Shown in pieces: positions 41,828 through 52,187 of a stretch of 64,000 nucleotides of DNA. The stretch covers positions 11,783,886 to 11,847,885 of the forward strand of contig NC_050474.1 of the NCBI RefSeq assembly GCF_013373865.1. Reading direction: 5' to 3'. Below the pieces are notes generated by a model that was not told the DNA's origin, did not search any database, and saw only the letters and a list, made by a program, of their open reading frames with translations. Positions within the stretch are counted from its first letter, which is position 1; each line of letters opens with the position of its first letter. Made by a program: the position numbers and the translations under genes. This DNA comes from Monomorium pharaonis. Its lineage: Eukaryota > Arthropoda > Insecta > Hymenoptera > Formicidae.

Positions 41828-43050
41828 AACATTTTTCACAAGGGAACTGACGGAAGTGTCCCTCACCGATTTTAATGCGCTTTGGATATGTTGCAGAACA
41901 TAAAAAAATATTAGACGTATTCTTTTCGCGGCGTATCTCGACGTTTAGGGGTTGAAACCACCCCTTGAAAATAACGCATTTTTTCGTTTTCGGCAAATAT
42001 CTCCGAAAATATAAGGTTTATGAAAAAAGTTTTGTACAAAAGTTTTGTGGCATTTTATACTCTTTACAACGGTGTATTCATATTTTTCAAAAATTTCAAA
42101 TTTTTAATTTACCCTTACTCTCATCCCCCTTTTTTGCAACATTTTGAAAATTTTGTAAAGACAAAAATTAAAGAGCATTAAAAGCCGAATCTATTCATAT
42201 ATAATAACATATGGGTTCCACTATTCCCAATTATTGGCAAAACGAGATGATAATCTCGTGTTATAGGCGCCGCGCTAGAAATAGTGTTGCGTTATTTCTT
42301 TAGTCGCGTCACACTTAATAATTGCCTTTTCTGCGTATAATTTTATATTAAAACATAAAATGGATTAATCTTAATTACATAATACTCGACGTATTGCACG
42401 ATATGAAGCATAAATGCATATATGTAACGAAAGTAACATATATGCGTATGTGCGTACATTTTCATTATTGCAAATGCGTATATAGATTAATATAAAGCAA
42501 AATATACTTTTAATATTGAAAAATACCAATATAATATAACAAAATATCAAGAAAAAAGTATAAAATATAAACTGCAATAACTATTTGCATAATAATGTTT
42601 ACACTATATACACACAGCACACTTTGATAATAAAAATAATATAATATAATTTAAATTAATAAGTTTGAAATATTAATTAAAAAATATGAAGAAAAAATAA
42701 AAGAAAGAATAAAGGAAAAGGGAAAAAAGGTTGGAATAATTGTTACAAACATAATTTTATACAATAAAAATTTTTATTAGGCAGAAGTAAAAGAATATTA
42801 ATATTCATTGCATGGGTAAAGAAAACTGCTAAAATCTTACCAGTGTTAATAATCTAGAAACACATCCTTTTTAAAGAAATCAATATGGAATTTGTTTATA
42901 TATGTCTTCCATTTATGGCACATATGTATTACAAAGATGATGTTCATCGAAAAAATGTTATACAAAGCGATTTTCTACACCAGGAACAAGTTATTATGGC
43001 TATTTCGTCATAAAGATCGCATTTACTGTAGAATTCTTTTTAAAACAAAA
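41828..43050. other. AT-rich spacer with a MITE fragment
   Basis: No gene. 42,370-42,480 (GTATTGCACGATATGAAGCA and TAAATGCATATATGTAAC) matches the palindromic MITE at 46,060-46,205. Confidence 0.45.
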
Positions 43051-43052
43051 GT

Positions 43053-44484
43053 TTATCGGTATAGCCTGCAGGTATTCATCGTATACATGATGTATGTATC
43101 CATTTTTAGTGTAGATGTATGTATCCACGCATATTTAAATACATTTTGAAATCTGGGCGACAAGAATTGATTGTGTGTTAATGATTGTAATTTCAATATA
43201 TTATTTCTATTATGAAGATCTAAAGCCAGATCCAACAACATAATAGTATCAGAGAAGTATTTAATAAAATTTTTCCACAACTGAAATCCGTATACGTCTA
43301 ATAGCTGTATTTTTCCTGTTGTACTGGCCGGAATAGTTAGGAAAACAATATCTGTTGCAGAATCTGGTTTAGTTTCTGAAATTATGTTAGGACAATGTCC
43401 ATTCCACGAGTCTAACAACAATACTGATTGTGGCCCGACATTCGGAAAAAATACTTCTTTTAGCCAAGTTTTAACATGATTTGATGTTAATTTGCCTGAT
43501 TTTGAAGTTGTAACGAAGATATTAGGCGCGTTGAATAATGTTTCTTGTACTCTCGGACCAAATGTTTCTGTAATTTCCTTTAATACTATAAAAAGAGGTG
43601 ATAATAATCTGCCATTAGCCGAAATAGTCATAATTGAATTGTATAGCTATGCGTGGTTGCTGATATAGACTGTACTACAGATTCTACGTTTTTAATATCT
43701 TTTTTGAGCTAAAGTACGATCAGAATGAAATTCTAACTGAAATCCACTCTGATCCGAATTATAAATATTTTTCACACCGTATCGATTAATATAATATTTT
43801 ACATTTGTAATAAATGTATCGCATTTATTTTCTAAATCAGGTTTTGATAGTAGAGACCTTTTTGTAACAAATTTTGTTATTTTTCTGGACACAATATTTT
43901 TTTTTTTTTTAATTTTTGTACCCATCTCTTTGAAGCTTTGAATCCTGCCGCATTTTCTATTTTTTGTGCTCGAGAAACCCATCGAGCGATGTCAATGTCA
44001 TGAATGATGATTTTTCTTTGAAGTGCTTTATTAAAATGGTCTAATGTGTATTCAGAAATTTTTTTGAATTTTTCAGCCTACTACCACCTTGAATGATTCG
44101 GTTTCCCCATCGTCGTAATTGTCGTATCTATATAACTTTTTTAAATTTTTGCGTAACTCCTTGAAGCGATCTTGGTTTTGTTTTACCGCTTTTCCAGTAT
44201 TCCACAGCTTGCCTTTTATAGTCAGTTGATATTGTTTTTTCAACTGAATCGCAAATTACTTTTTCTGAAATATAGATTTTCTCTTTATTCGCCTCTAATA
44301 AATCCACTTTTTCTGCTTCTGGAACCTCAAACTTATCGTGAAAATTTAAAGTTTCTTTCTCTTCAAATTGAAATTGTTCATTATTTTTTACTTCCAATAG
44401 CATATGTTCAATTTTTACATTTATTTGTCTTTCCTGCGAAGTTATCGGAGTATTCGGATAATCCATACCATTGAAGGTTATCAT
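43053..44484 (-). pseudogene. Decayed pogo-like (DDE_1) transposase
   Basis: Three separated open blocks on the minus strand. The first (44,484-44,128) is an N-terminal extension ending in a helix-turn-helix-like start (DYKRQAVEYWKSGKTKPRSL). The second (43,982-43,692) has FKEMGTKIKKKKNIVSRKI and IYNSDQSGFQLEF (first Asp). The third (43,631-43,053) has ISANGRLLSPLFIVLKE, VLLLDSWNGHCPN (second Asp) and IPASTTGKIQLLDVYGFQLW (third Asp). Blocks are joined only by frameshifts: at least one between the first and second, and two around 43,631-43,707, where NVESVVQSISATTHSY is readable in another frame. It is therefore non-functional. Terminal repeats were not found. Confidence 0.85.
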
Positions 44485-44744
44485 AAGTAAAAATATTTTA
44501 TTATATTAAGGCTTTTATCCTAACTGGTATTTTAATTCTTGCTCCACTTGTTTCTGTTTTCCATATATTATTATGTTGCATTATATGCATATATAGTAAT
44601 GATTTAATGTATTTTTATAATTTCAATAATATTAAAGTAAAGAAAGACAAAAGGATAAAATGTAATACAAATTAAAAACAGATACTTATACAAAAGAACA
44701 ATACTTTTGACAATACACTATCTAATATGGGACTGTCCCGATTG

Positions 44745-45075
44745 CACACATAAGCGATTGGACACAGTCGCGATTGGACACGGACTCGATTGGACACAGA
44801 CTCGATTGGACACGGACTCGATTGGACACAGACCCGATTGGACACAGTCTCGATTGCACACCGTCCCGATCGGACACAGTCCCTATTGGACACGGACTCG
44901 ATTGGACATAGATTTGATTGCACACCGACCCGATTGCACACGGAACCGATTGCCCACCGACCCGTTTGCACACGGACCCGATTGCACATCGACCCTATTG
45001 CACACGACCCGTTTGCACACGGACCCGATTGCGCACCGACCCGTTTGCACATGGACTCGATTGCACACGATACGA
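44745..45075. repeat. Minisatellite of ~16-bp GATTGGACACGGACTC units
   Basis: About 20 copies of CGATTGGACACRGACT / CGATTGCACACSGACC variants in direct orientation, grading from GGACAC-type to GCACAC-type copies, then adjoining the UUCG-hairpin unit. Both-strand open frames are artefacts. Confidence 0.9.
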
Positions 45076-45089
45076 TTCCGCATTGCAGA

Positions 45090-45180
45090 TAGTACATGGG
45101 TTAGCGACTTGGACAGGGTGGCTGCGGGAGGGGAGCGAAGCCCCTCTTGCACCTCCCGTGTGTGTGTGTGTGTGCGTGTG

Positions 45181-45220
<40 letters not shown>

Positions 45221-45285
45221 TGTGTGTGTGTGTGTGTGCACACACAAAGCATTTTCTGCACCACATGGGTTTGCGACTATAAAAT
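45090..45285 (-). repeat. UUCG-hairpin/microsatellite unit, copy at 45 kb
   Basis: On the minus strand: AGTCGCAAACCCATGTGGTG, AATGCTTTGTGTG, a CA/CGCA microsatellite (45,162-45,245), CGGGAGGTGCAAGAGGGGCT, TTCG loop, CCCCTCCCGCAGCC, GTCCAAGTCGCTAACCCATG. The unit at 58,865-59,085 has the same parts in the same order on the opposite strand. Confidence 0.9.
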
Positions 45286-45419
45286 ATGTATAAGAAAGAA
45301 AAATATTATAATATATTGTATGTATTTTTATGTCTGAGTTTGCCAAGTATAAAAAAATTATGATAAATATTTATGAAATTATTAAAAATAAATATTTATG
45401 CTATTATAATCTAAAAATA

Positions 45420-45898
45420 CATTGGCGCAAAAAAAACGAAACAAAATTTTTGATCGATTTTTAGGCAATATTCAAAGTGATGCAACTTTGCGAAAAATCA
45501 TCCAAATTACATGTACTTTTTTCAAATTAAAGGGCAAAGACTTTACTTTGAGAATCCCTACGCGAAAGTTTGATTTGTTAAGTGCGAACTTTTTGTATCG
45601 CATGAAAACCAAACATGTGTTTTTTAAATGAAAAAAGTAAAAGTTTGTTATCATTTTATCTAATATTAAATTAGATTCTTAAAGTTCATTCTTTTCTAAG
45701 CAATTAAAAAAAAAACATGTCGATACGATGTTTTTTGTTGATTGCACATGAGTTTGAAATTTGCACTGCATTTTAGGGTATTTCAGCGAATAAATACGGT
45801 ATTTTTTGAATATCATGAATTTTGAGTATCAATATGATATTGAACATTGATTTTATTCGTGTTTAACTCAATCATACCGCCGTCATTAAAGTGACCCA
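45420..45898. repeat. Left ~480-bp terminal inverted repeat, Tc1-like end
   Basis: Starts CATTGGCGCAAAAAAAACG next to TA and is ~90% the inverse of 60,166-60,660. GGCGCAAAAAAAA-type ends with a TA target are common in Tc1-like elements. Confidence 0.8.
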
Positions 45899-46357
45899 AT
45901 ATTAATATGCATGTGATAATCAGAACTATTTTCCTTTGTACTATTTTTATCACTAATTGAACTGATTAATCTTTGTGCAAACGCCACCTCGGATATGATA
46001 TTTTTTTAAGTATACTTGTGCTTGCAGAGGTAAAATCATCTATTCTAATTCTTATTTTAATTCTTGCAATACCGTACACATACGCATATATGTTACTTTT
46101 GTTATATATATGCATTTATGCTTCATATCGTGCAATACATTAAGAATCTTAATTACATAATACCCGACGTATTGCACGATATGAAGCATAAATGCATATA
46201 TATAACAAGCATTTTCTGCACCACAGAATATATTGCAGAATATACTTAAAAAAATATTATATCCGAGGTGGCGTTTGCACAAAGATTAATCAGTTTAATT
46301 AGTGTTAAAAATAGTACAAAGGAAAATAGTTCTGATTATCACGTGCATATTAATATA
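45899..46357. mobile_element. Foldback MITE with ~150-bp arms
   Basis: ATGCATGTGATAATCAGAAC and CACCTCGGATATGATATTTT at the left, with inverses at the right. The centre (46,060-46,205) is another palindrome, TGCATTTATGCTTCATATCG against its inverse, also found at 42,380. Confidence 0.8.
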
Positions 46358-46424
46358 TATTTGGCAATTGATGGCTTTGACGACAATTTTTATAAAGAAT
46401 TGACGATTTTGACGACATTTGTTG

Positions 46425-46750
46425 ATTTTGACGTCGGTCGTCAAATTTTTACACGTTCAATCGACGATTTTGACGACTGTCGTCAAACTATTCTAAAACG
46501 GACAATTGATTAATTTGACGACACGTGTATATTTTGACGACTGTCGTCAAACTATTCTAAAACGGACAACTGATGGATTTGACGACACGTGTATATTTTG
46601 ACGACTGTCGTCAAACTATTCTAAAACACGCAAATGATGAATTTGACGACACATGTATATTTTGACGACTGTCGTCAAACTATTCTAAAACACGCAAATA
46701 ATGAATTTGACGACACATGCATTTTTTGACGATTGTCATTAAACTATTTT
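46425..46750. repeat. 64-bp minisatellite with TTTGACGACTGTCGTCAAA palindrome
   Basis: Palindrome copies recur near 46,472, 46,536, 46,600, 46,664 and 46,728, spaced exactly 64 bp, each followed by CTATTCTAAAAC and a second TTTGACGACAC. The last copy is degraded (GACGATTGTCATT). Confidence 0.92.
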
Positions 46751-47569
46751 ATACAGTGTCAGAAAATTTGCACGAAGATAGAGTGACCGCTAGGCACGCA
46801 GAGAGTTATTGTTTATAAACGACAATGGCCATGCCGAGTTTATAAACAATTTTAGCAAACCGCGAATGCGCGTCCTGCTGGGCGGACTTATCTCGCCACG
46901 CTTACCGGTACTTGGCGATATTTCCAAGTCGATTACTTTTAAATAAAAACTCATTAAATATTGAAAAAATTGTAAAATGGTATAGGACATTTTCAGTCAA
47001 TTTAGTCTGCTCTACTAGATGCAACTTACGTTAGCAGATTTTGAGCACAGCCTGCTATCAATTTTTGATAGCAAACAGACAATATTTAATAAAAGATCTA
47101 ATATATTTGATTAATTGATTAGATTTAATTAAATCGTGTTGCCAAATATATTAGATATTTTATTGATCGTTTAAATATGCACGATTCTCTTATATTGTAC
47201 ACGATGCACATATGAAAACAATAAGATGAAGTCTTGTTAAAATAAATTCTGAATTTTTTAACTAAACTCTTTAAGAATCAGAATTTGCCAGAAGATCCCT
47301 GACAAAATTTGACCACTCTTCCGAATAACACAGAGCCAGAAATCATGTCACTCTTAGTAACATTAAAAATATATAAAATATATGAAGCTTTTAATAACAA
47401 GGAAAGAACATGTAGAACATACAATAATGTATTTTTTCACTTAGTACAGTAGATAACTCACCACCATGTTCTAAAAATATAATTACAATTAAATTTTGTA
47501 ATTGTATTAAAGCAGAAAGGTGTTATTTTTCAAATTATTTAAATTCATTACCACTAAGTAAAATCTGAA
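46751..47569. other. AT-rich spacer inside the 8.3-kb element
   Basis: No gene recognised. A short GC-richer patch at 46,855-46,930 (GCGTCCTGCTGGGCGG) has no partner in the window. Confidence 0.4.
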
Positions 47570-48757
47570 AAAGTAAGTAAAATTAAAGAGAATTAATTAC
47601 GTTACCTGTCATGAAGATCAAATTCAGCAACATGAGTTTATGCCTGTTGACACATATTTCATATTTTGTAACTGCATTCCATCCATTACTTTCCTGATAT
47701 CATTTTACATTTTGCTAATTTTACATCTTGCAAAACAAACACTTTGTGCAATAAGCATACACATACATATGTTTTAAAAATATAACTTTAATACACATAA
47801 ATTTTTTGATAAAATTAAAATATAAAGGTGTTGCTTTCATAATTAAAATCCAGTAAGTTTTGAAAAGAATTAATAATTATGTTTCAGTAATAACAATTCA
47901 TTCCTGTTAAAATATTCTTCATTTTTTGTAACGGCATTCCATACAGTTTTATCTACACAATTCTCTTCGCAAAATAAAGTATAGTCATAAACTAAGTTAT
48001 ATCAGCAACATTAAAAAATAAAATTACATAAATTTGATTAAATTTTGGAATTATACACAATATATAACATAACACTTTACACCCATTCACTGAATTACAA
48101 ATATACAAGACAAATTAAAAACAAATATGATTATCTAAACATATGTTTCAAAAAAGAGTTATATTTTTTCTTCAATAAATACAAATGATTAGTCAAGCTG
48201 CAATGTTGATGATTTCGTTACATTGCACAAGATTCAGATAGCGGAGACAATAATGATAATCTCATGCTGAAATGAATCCCATGTATTGTAACTGCATGGA
48301 TCCTTTTGTAATTCCTGTTGCCACTTCTTCAATATTATTTAAATTAATACAGTTGTGAATACCAATTCACCTCACTTGTGACAATCACACAATATATATT
48401 TAATAAAATGCAAATTTAATTTCAAAAACATAAAGCACAGCACTTTAATTGTTACAAATTTCGATAATTATTTAGTTTAAACACATCACCTCAAATATCT
48501 CAAGATATTAATAGTTAAAGTTGACGAATATTTAGGTTATGAAACCTGTCATACCGACGAAACGTAACATCATAAACATGCTCCGCGACCATGTGCGTAC
48601 GCTCGGTGACCACATACACTCTATGATCATTGGCCTGTCCTTTGGTCTGTTCTTTCTAGTTGCACTGATGCACTGATGCAATAAGTTAGAATGAGAAAAA
48701 ATATTGGCTGCGATATTTACTTCCGATATTTACTGTCAGTACTGAAAATCTACAGTA

Positions 48758-48890
48758 TGGATGCGTTTTTAAATTCGCAACGGATGCACTGGAGTGTTAT
48801 TCTATCTTTGTTCAACTTTCCGTAAGTAACAAAGATGGAATGACATTCTGATGTATCTGGCTGCATCCGTTGCGAATTTAAGAACGCACC
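48758..48890. mobile_element. Family A MITE, uninterrupted copy
   Basis: ATGCGTTTTTAAATTCGCAA at the left, inverse at the right. It gives the empty-site sequence for the insertion at 9,681-9,846. Confidence 0.85.
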
Positions 48891-48930
48891 CTATATGTAA
48901 CGTAAACTATAGATTTCAGTACTGACCTAG

Positions 48931-49047
48931 TTTACACCGAGCACTTAGTACGCGTATCAAATAGTAAATAACTAGTGAATGTGTTTAATCATTGGTTGAT
49001 CAGCTTAAATTCACTACTTGATACGCGTACCAAGTGCTCGGTGTAAA
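48931..49047. mobile_element. Family E MITE, copy 3
   Basis: TTTACACCGAGCACTTAGTA at the left and ACCAAGTGCTCGGTGTAAA at the right, flanked by CTAG, inside the right arm of a family F element (CAGTACTGAC / GTCACTGGCAG). Confidence 0.9.
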
Positions 49048-49107
49048 CTAGGTCACTGGCAGTGAATATCGGAACGCAGCTATACTTGTCTTACTTTAAC
49101 TTATTGC

Positions 49108-49226
49108 ACCAGAACAGGCCACTTTTTAGCTGCACTGCTGCACTCTTGCAATAAATTTAAATGAGAAAAAAATATATTTGTCTCACTTTAACTTGTTGCA
49201 CCAGTGCCGCTAAAGTGAACGGGCCA
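49108..49226. mobile_element. Family D MITE, copy 5
   Basis: GGCCACTTTTTAGCTGCACT at the left, CCGCTAAAGTGAACGGGCC at the right; more diverged ends than other copies. Confidence 0.7.
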
Positions 49227-49354
49227 CATGGGTCTGTTCGCGTCACATATTCCGACATGCTCCTATTTACCCCAACGCACCCCAATACGTTGATTCCGAT
49301 GACACCAGCCTATTAGAGTGCGTTGGAGTGAGTAGGAGCCACTGAAATACAAGT

Positions 49355-49473
49355 GGTCTGTTCTTTTTCCCTGCACTGCTGCACTGGTGCAACAAGTTAG
49401 AATGAGAAAAAATATATTTGTCTCACTTTAACTTATTGCACCAGTGTATCAGTGCAGCTAAAAAGAACAGGCC
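49355..49473. mobile_element. Family D MITE, copy 6
   Basis: GGTCTGTTCTTTTTCCCTGC at the left, GCAGCTAAAAAGAACAGGCC at the right, inside family G. Confidence 0.85.
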
Positions 49474-49475
49474 AA

Positions 49476-49667
49476 ATATAACCGGAACGAGTGCGGCGGT
49501 AGAATCCTTTTGTTCAAGGTGATCCGAGAGAGAGAGAACGTTCTAAGAGGTATCCTTGTTCTTTTTTAACTAACGTGTTAAACAAGGATAAATGAACGAC
49601 ATCTGTGGCAGCCACTACATAAACGAATGCACCCAAGGATTCTGCAGTCGCACTTCCGGTTATATTA
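49476..49667. mobile_element. Foldback MITE (ATATAACCGGAACGAGTGCG)
   Basis: ATATAACCGGAACGAGTGCG and GTAGAATCCTT at the left are the inverse of AAGGATTCTGCAGTCGCACT and TCCGGTTATAT at the right. Confidence 0.8.
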
Positions 49668-49686
49668 TAGCCTTGTTTATTTTGTC

Positions 49687-49812
49687 TGTTCTGGGTCTAC
49701 TCGGAGCACAAACCCAAGCAGACCAACGCAATCTAATAGGTTGATTCCGATGATGCCAACCTATTAGAGTGCGTTGGTCTGCTTGGGTTTGCTCCGAGTA
49801 GACCCAGAACAG
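49687..49812. mobile_element. Foldback MITE (TCTGTTCTGGGTCTACTC ends)
   Basis: TCTGTTCTGGGTCTACTCGG at the left and the inverse at the right. Its centre, GTTGATTCCGATGATGCC, is shared with family G, so the two families are related although the ends differ. Confidence 0.85.
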
Positions 49813-49873
49813 AATAAACGAACAATACTATTTTTTCAGTGGCTCCTACTTACTCCAACGCACTCTAATGGGG

Positions 49874-50172
49874 TTTTCGACCAGGGTAGCGATCATGTAA
49901 TTTTTTCCTTAAGGCGGAAACGTGAAAAGTGAAAAGTTTCATGTAACTATCTCTTTCTATTGGTGTTGAATAGAAAGAGACAGTAACTTGAAACTTTTCA
50001 CGTTTCCGCCCTAAGGGAAAAATTACATGATCGATATCCAGTGCTGGGTTAACCCGTTTGTTTCTTTTCCTCTAGAACTGGCCAATCACAGTTATTCCCT
50101 TCTTCAGAAGAATGGCTGTGATTGGTCCTATGACGTCATTAATCGCTCCCGGAGCGATTAACCCAGGCCGGT
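49874..50172. mobile_element. Foldback (TTTTCGACC ends) with two inner palindromes
   Basis: TTTTCGACC at the left and GGTCGAAAA at the right. Inside, 49,890-50,035 (GATCATGTAATTTTTTCC with GGCGGAAACGTGAAAAG) and 50,045-50,165 (GGGTTAACCC..., GGCCAATCACAG / CTGTGATTGGTC) are separate palindromes, probably one nested in the other. Confidence 0.7.
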
Positions 50173-50360
50173 CGAAAACGCTATATAAGCTGGTGTCATC
50201 GGAATCAACGTATTGGAGTGCGTGGTGGTGAATAGAAGCACGTCGGAGCATGACGCGAACAGACCCATGTGGCCTTTTCATTTTAACTGCACTGATGCAA
50301 CAAGTTATGGAGGCTGTTCTTTGTCGCTGCACTGATGCACTAGTGCAATAAGCTAGAATA

Positions 50361-50514
50361 AAGGTGCCTTTTCACACTGACGCTTGACGCTTATTTTCAA
50401 CGTAAAAAGACATCACGTGACTAAAAATGACGAATGGGGTATCTTTATTTTTAGTCACGTAATGTCTTTTGACGCTGAAACTGAGCGTCAAGTGTCAGTG
50501 TGAAAAGGCACCTT
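50361..50514. mobile_element. MITE with AAGGTGCCTTTTCACACTGA ends
   Basis: 154-bp foldback; arms include GACGCTTGACGC and GACATCACGTGACTAAAAAT with their inverses. Inside family D copy 7. Confidence 0.85.
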
Positions 50515-50542
50515 AAGACAGAAATATTTTTTCCCATTCTAA

Positions 50543-51065
50543 GCTACATTCCAAAACGTCCTTTCCGAGAAAAATTTTACTCGATGTAATATAGAATACT
50601 AAGGCACTATAAAAGTGAGTATTCTCACGTCCGCCATTTTTCTTCTAACTAGCATGAAAAATTAGGTATGTTTTGTATATATATATACGTCAATAATCTT
50701 TGGAAGCACCAAACTTTATGCGACAATGCTCTAGTTTACACCGAGCACTTGGTACACGTATCAAGTAGTGAATTTAAACTGATCAGCCAATGATTAAACA
50801 CATTCACTAGTTATTTACTATTTGATACGCGTACCAAGTGCTCGGTGTAAACTAGGTCAATGAAACAAAAACACGATATTTATGATCTTGAGACAAAGGT
50901 TATTGCGATGTATTATATATGTAAAACATTATGCTAGTTATTTGCTAGTTTGAAGAAAAATGGCGGACGTGAGAATACCTACTTTCTTAGTGCTCTAAGG
51001 ATACGTTACGTGTACTATATATTTCGAGTAAAATTTTCCTCGGAAAGGACGTTTCGGAATGTAGC
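50543..51065. mobile_element. Family I MITE (GCTACATTCCAAAACGTCC ends)
   Basis: GCTACATTCCAAAACGTCCT at the left, GGACGTTTCGGAATGTAGC at the right; inner blocks GAGTATTCTCACGTCCGCCA and its inverse. The loop holds family E copy 4. A fragment lies at 7,207-7,232. Confidence 0.85.
50735..50851. mobile_element. Family E MITE, copy 4
   Basis: TTTACACCGAGCACTTGGTA at the left, inverse at the right, CTAG on both sides, in the loop of family I. Confidence 0.9.
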
Positions 51066-51106
51066 CTTAACTAATTGCACCAGTACAACAGTGCAGCGAC
51101 AAAGAA

Positions 51107-51298
51107 CCAGGGGCTCGATTCTTGAATTCATTCGCAAGAAAATATCCACTCGTATGCGTAAATACCCACTCTAACAGAAAAGTTGCAAGTTTATTGGTTA
51201 AAAGCCATACGATAGTTAATAAATTTTCAACTGTTCTGTAAAAACAGAATTTGCGAATACGTTTCTCTTGCAAATGAATTCAAGAATCGAGCCCCTGG
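51107..51298. mobile_element. MITE with CCAGGGGCTCGATTCTTGAA ends
   Basis: 192-bp foldback, arms ~45 bp, centred near AAGTTTATTGGTTAAAAG. It joins the end of family D copy 7 to half of another D copy (51,299-51,371, ending CAGTTAAAAAGGACAGGCC). Confidence 0.85.
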
Positions 51299-51375
51299 CC
51301 TAAAGTGAGACATATATTTTATCTCATTTAACTTATTGCACCAGTGCAGCAGTGCAGTTAAAAAGGACAGGCCAA

Positions 51376-51785
51376 TGGCTTAGTTTACATCGTCAAAACC
51401 TTAGTACGCGTATTAAGTTTGGTGCGCACCAAAGCCTTAGTACGGGCGCATTTACATCGAATGTACTAAGCATGTACTGTGAAAAATATAATACAAATTT
51501 AATTCATGTTGATGTCTCCTACTAAGACATTTTCACACCGGTTTTTAGATTTTAGCACTGAGGTTATGCTCAATTGCTAAATTCTTTCTAAAATGCGTTT
51601 TATGCGTTTACATCGACATTTGTATCACTTGGTACGCGTATCAGTTTAGTACGATACTCCTACTTGATACGCTCGTACCAATTGATCCGGCAGCGTTTAC
51701 ATCGTGCGTACTAAATATTTAGTACGAATTTGATACGAATATGGTACCTGATACGCGTATCAAATGCACGATGTAAACTAAGCCA
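51376..51785. mobile_element. 410-bp MITE related to family E
   Basis: TGGCTTAGTTTACATCG at the left and CGATGTAAACTAAGCCA at the right. The interior repeats the CTTAGTACGCGTATCAAG / TTGATACGCGTAC word several times, shared with family E. Confidence 0.8.
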
Positions 51786-51800
51786 ATGATCATAGACCTA

Positions 51801-51923
51801 GGCTGCGTTCGGAAACATCACCTGAGTGCTCTCGGGTATCATTCTATCCTTGTTGTTTGTTCTATGTAAAATAAAGATAGAATGATACCCGAGAGCACTC
51901 GAGTGACATTTCCGAACGCAGCC
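51801..51923. mobile_element. MITE with GGCTGCGTTCGGAAA ends, CTA duplication
   Basis: GGCTGCGTTCGGAAACATCA at the left and the inverse at the right; CTA lies directly on both sides. Three-base CTA-type duplication suits PIF/Harbinger-derived MITEs. Near-perfect arms (GAGTGCTCTCGGGTATCATT). Confidence 0.85.
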
Positions 51924-51927
51924 CTAG

Positions 51928-52044
51928 TTTACACCGAGCACTTGGTACGCGTATCAAGTAGTGAATTTAAGCTGATCAGCCAATGATTAAACACATTCAC
52001 TAGTTATTTACTATTTGATACGCGTACCAAGTGCTCGGTGTAAA
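51928..52044. mobile_element. Family E MITE, copy 5
   Basis: TTTACACCGAGCACTTGGTA and inverse, CTAG on both sides. Only four bases separate it from the neighbouring GGCTGCG MITE. Confidence 0.9.
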
Positions 52045-52049
52045 CTAGG

Positions 52050-52187
52050 GGTCTGTTCGCGTCACATGCCCCAACATGCTCCTATTCACCCCAACGCACT
52101 CTAATACGTTGATTCCGATGACGCCAACCTATTAGAATGCGTTGGAGTGAGTAGGAGCATGTCGGAGCATGGCGACGCGAACAAACC
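52050..52187. mobile_element. Family G MITE, copy 3
   Basis: GGTCTGTTCGCGTCACATGC at the left and GCATGGCGACGCGAACAAACC-type right end, nearly identical to 11,579-11,717. Confidence 0.9.

Larger units (their letters stand above)
48706..49080. mobile_element. Family F MITE inside family D, itself carrying A and E
   Basis: GGCTGCGATATTTAC at the left and GAATATCGGAACGCAGC at the right; the TCAGTACTGAAAATCTA arm matches the intronic copy at 13,805. Its loop holds a family A copy (48,758-48,890) and its right arm is split by family E copy 3. Confidence 0.8.
48644..49109. mobile_element. Family D MITE, copy 4, split by family F
   Basis: GGTCTGTTCTTTCTAGTTGC begins it; the core GAGAAAAAATAT breaks at 48,705 and resumes TATACTTGTCTTAC at 49,081. 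TAT on both sides of the insert is a probable 3-bp duplication when compared with AAAATATACTTG in intact copies. Confidence 0.8.
49231..50267. mobile_element. Family G MITE, copy with large nested inserts
   Basis: GGTCTGTTCGCGTCACATAT at the left and ATGACGCGAACAGACC at the right. The symmetric pieces (GTTGATTCCGATGACACC, AGTGCGTTGGAGTGAGTAGG) recur inverted at 49,850 and 50,180. Nested inside are a family D copy, two other foldbacks and a TTTTCGACC-ended element. Confidence 0.75.
50311..51106. mobile_element. Family D MITE, copy 7, split by two MITEs
   Basis: GGCTGTTCTTTGTCGCTGCA at the left and TGCAGCGACAAAGAAC at the right. Inserts at 50,361-50,514 and 50,543-51,065 separate its core pieces. 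Confidence 0.75.

Noticed and set aside
44672..45346. Overlapping 80-190 residue frames on both strands
   Set aside because: Minisatellite of period ~16 plus microsatellite; no codon bias or domain, and frames mirror each other.
46425..46750. CRISPR-like array because of palindromic repeats at fixed 64-bp spacing
   Set aside because: The sequence between palindromes is itself repeated, so it is a minisatellite.
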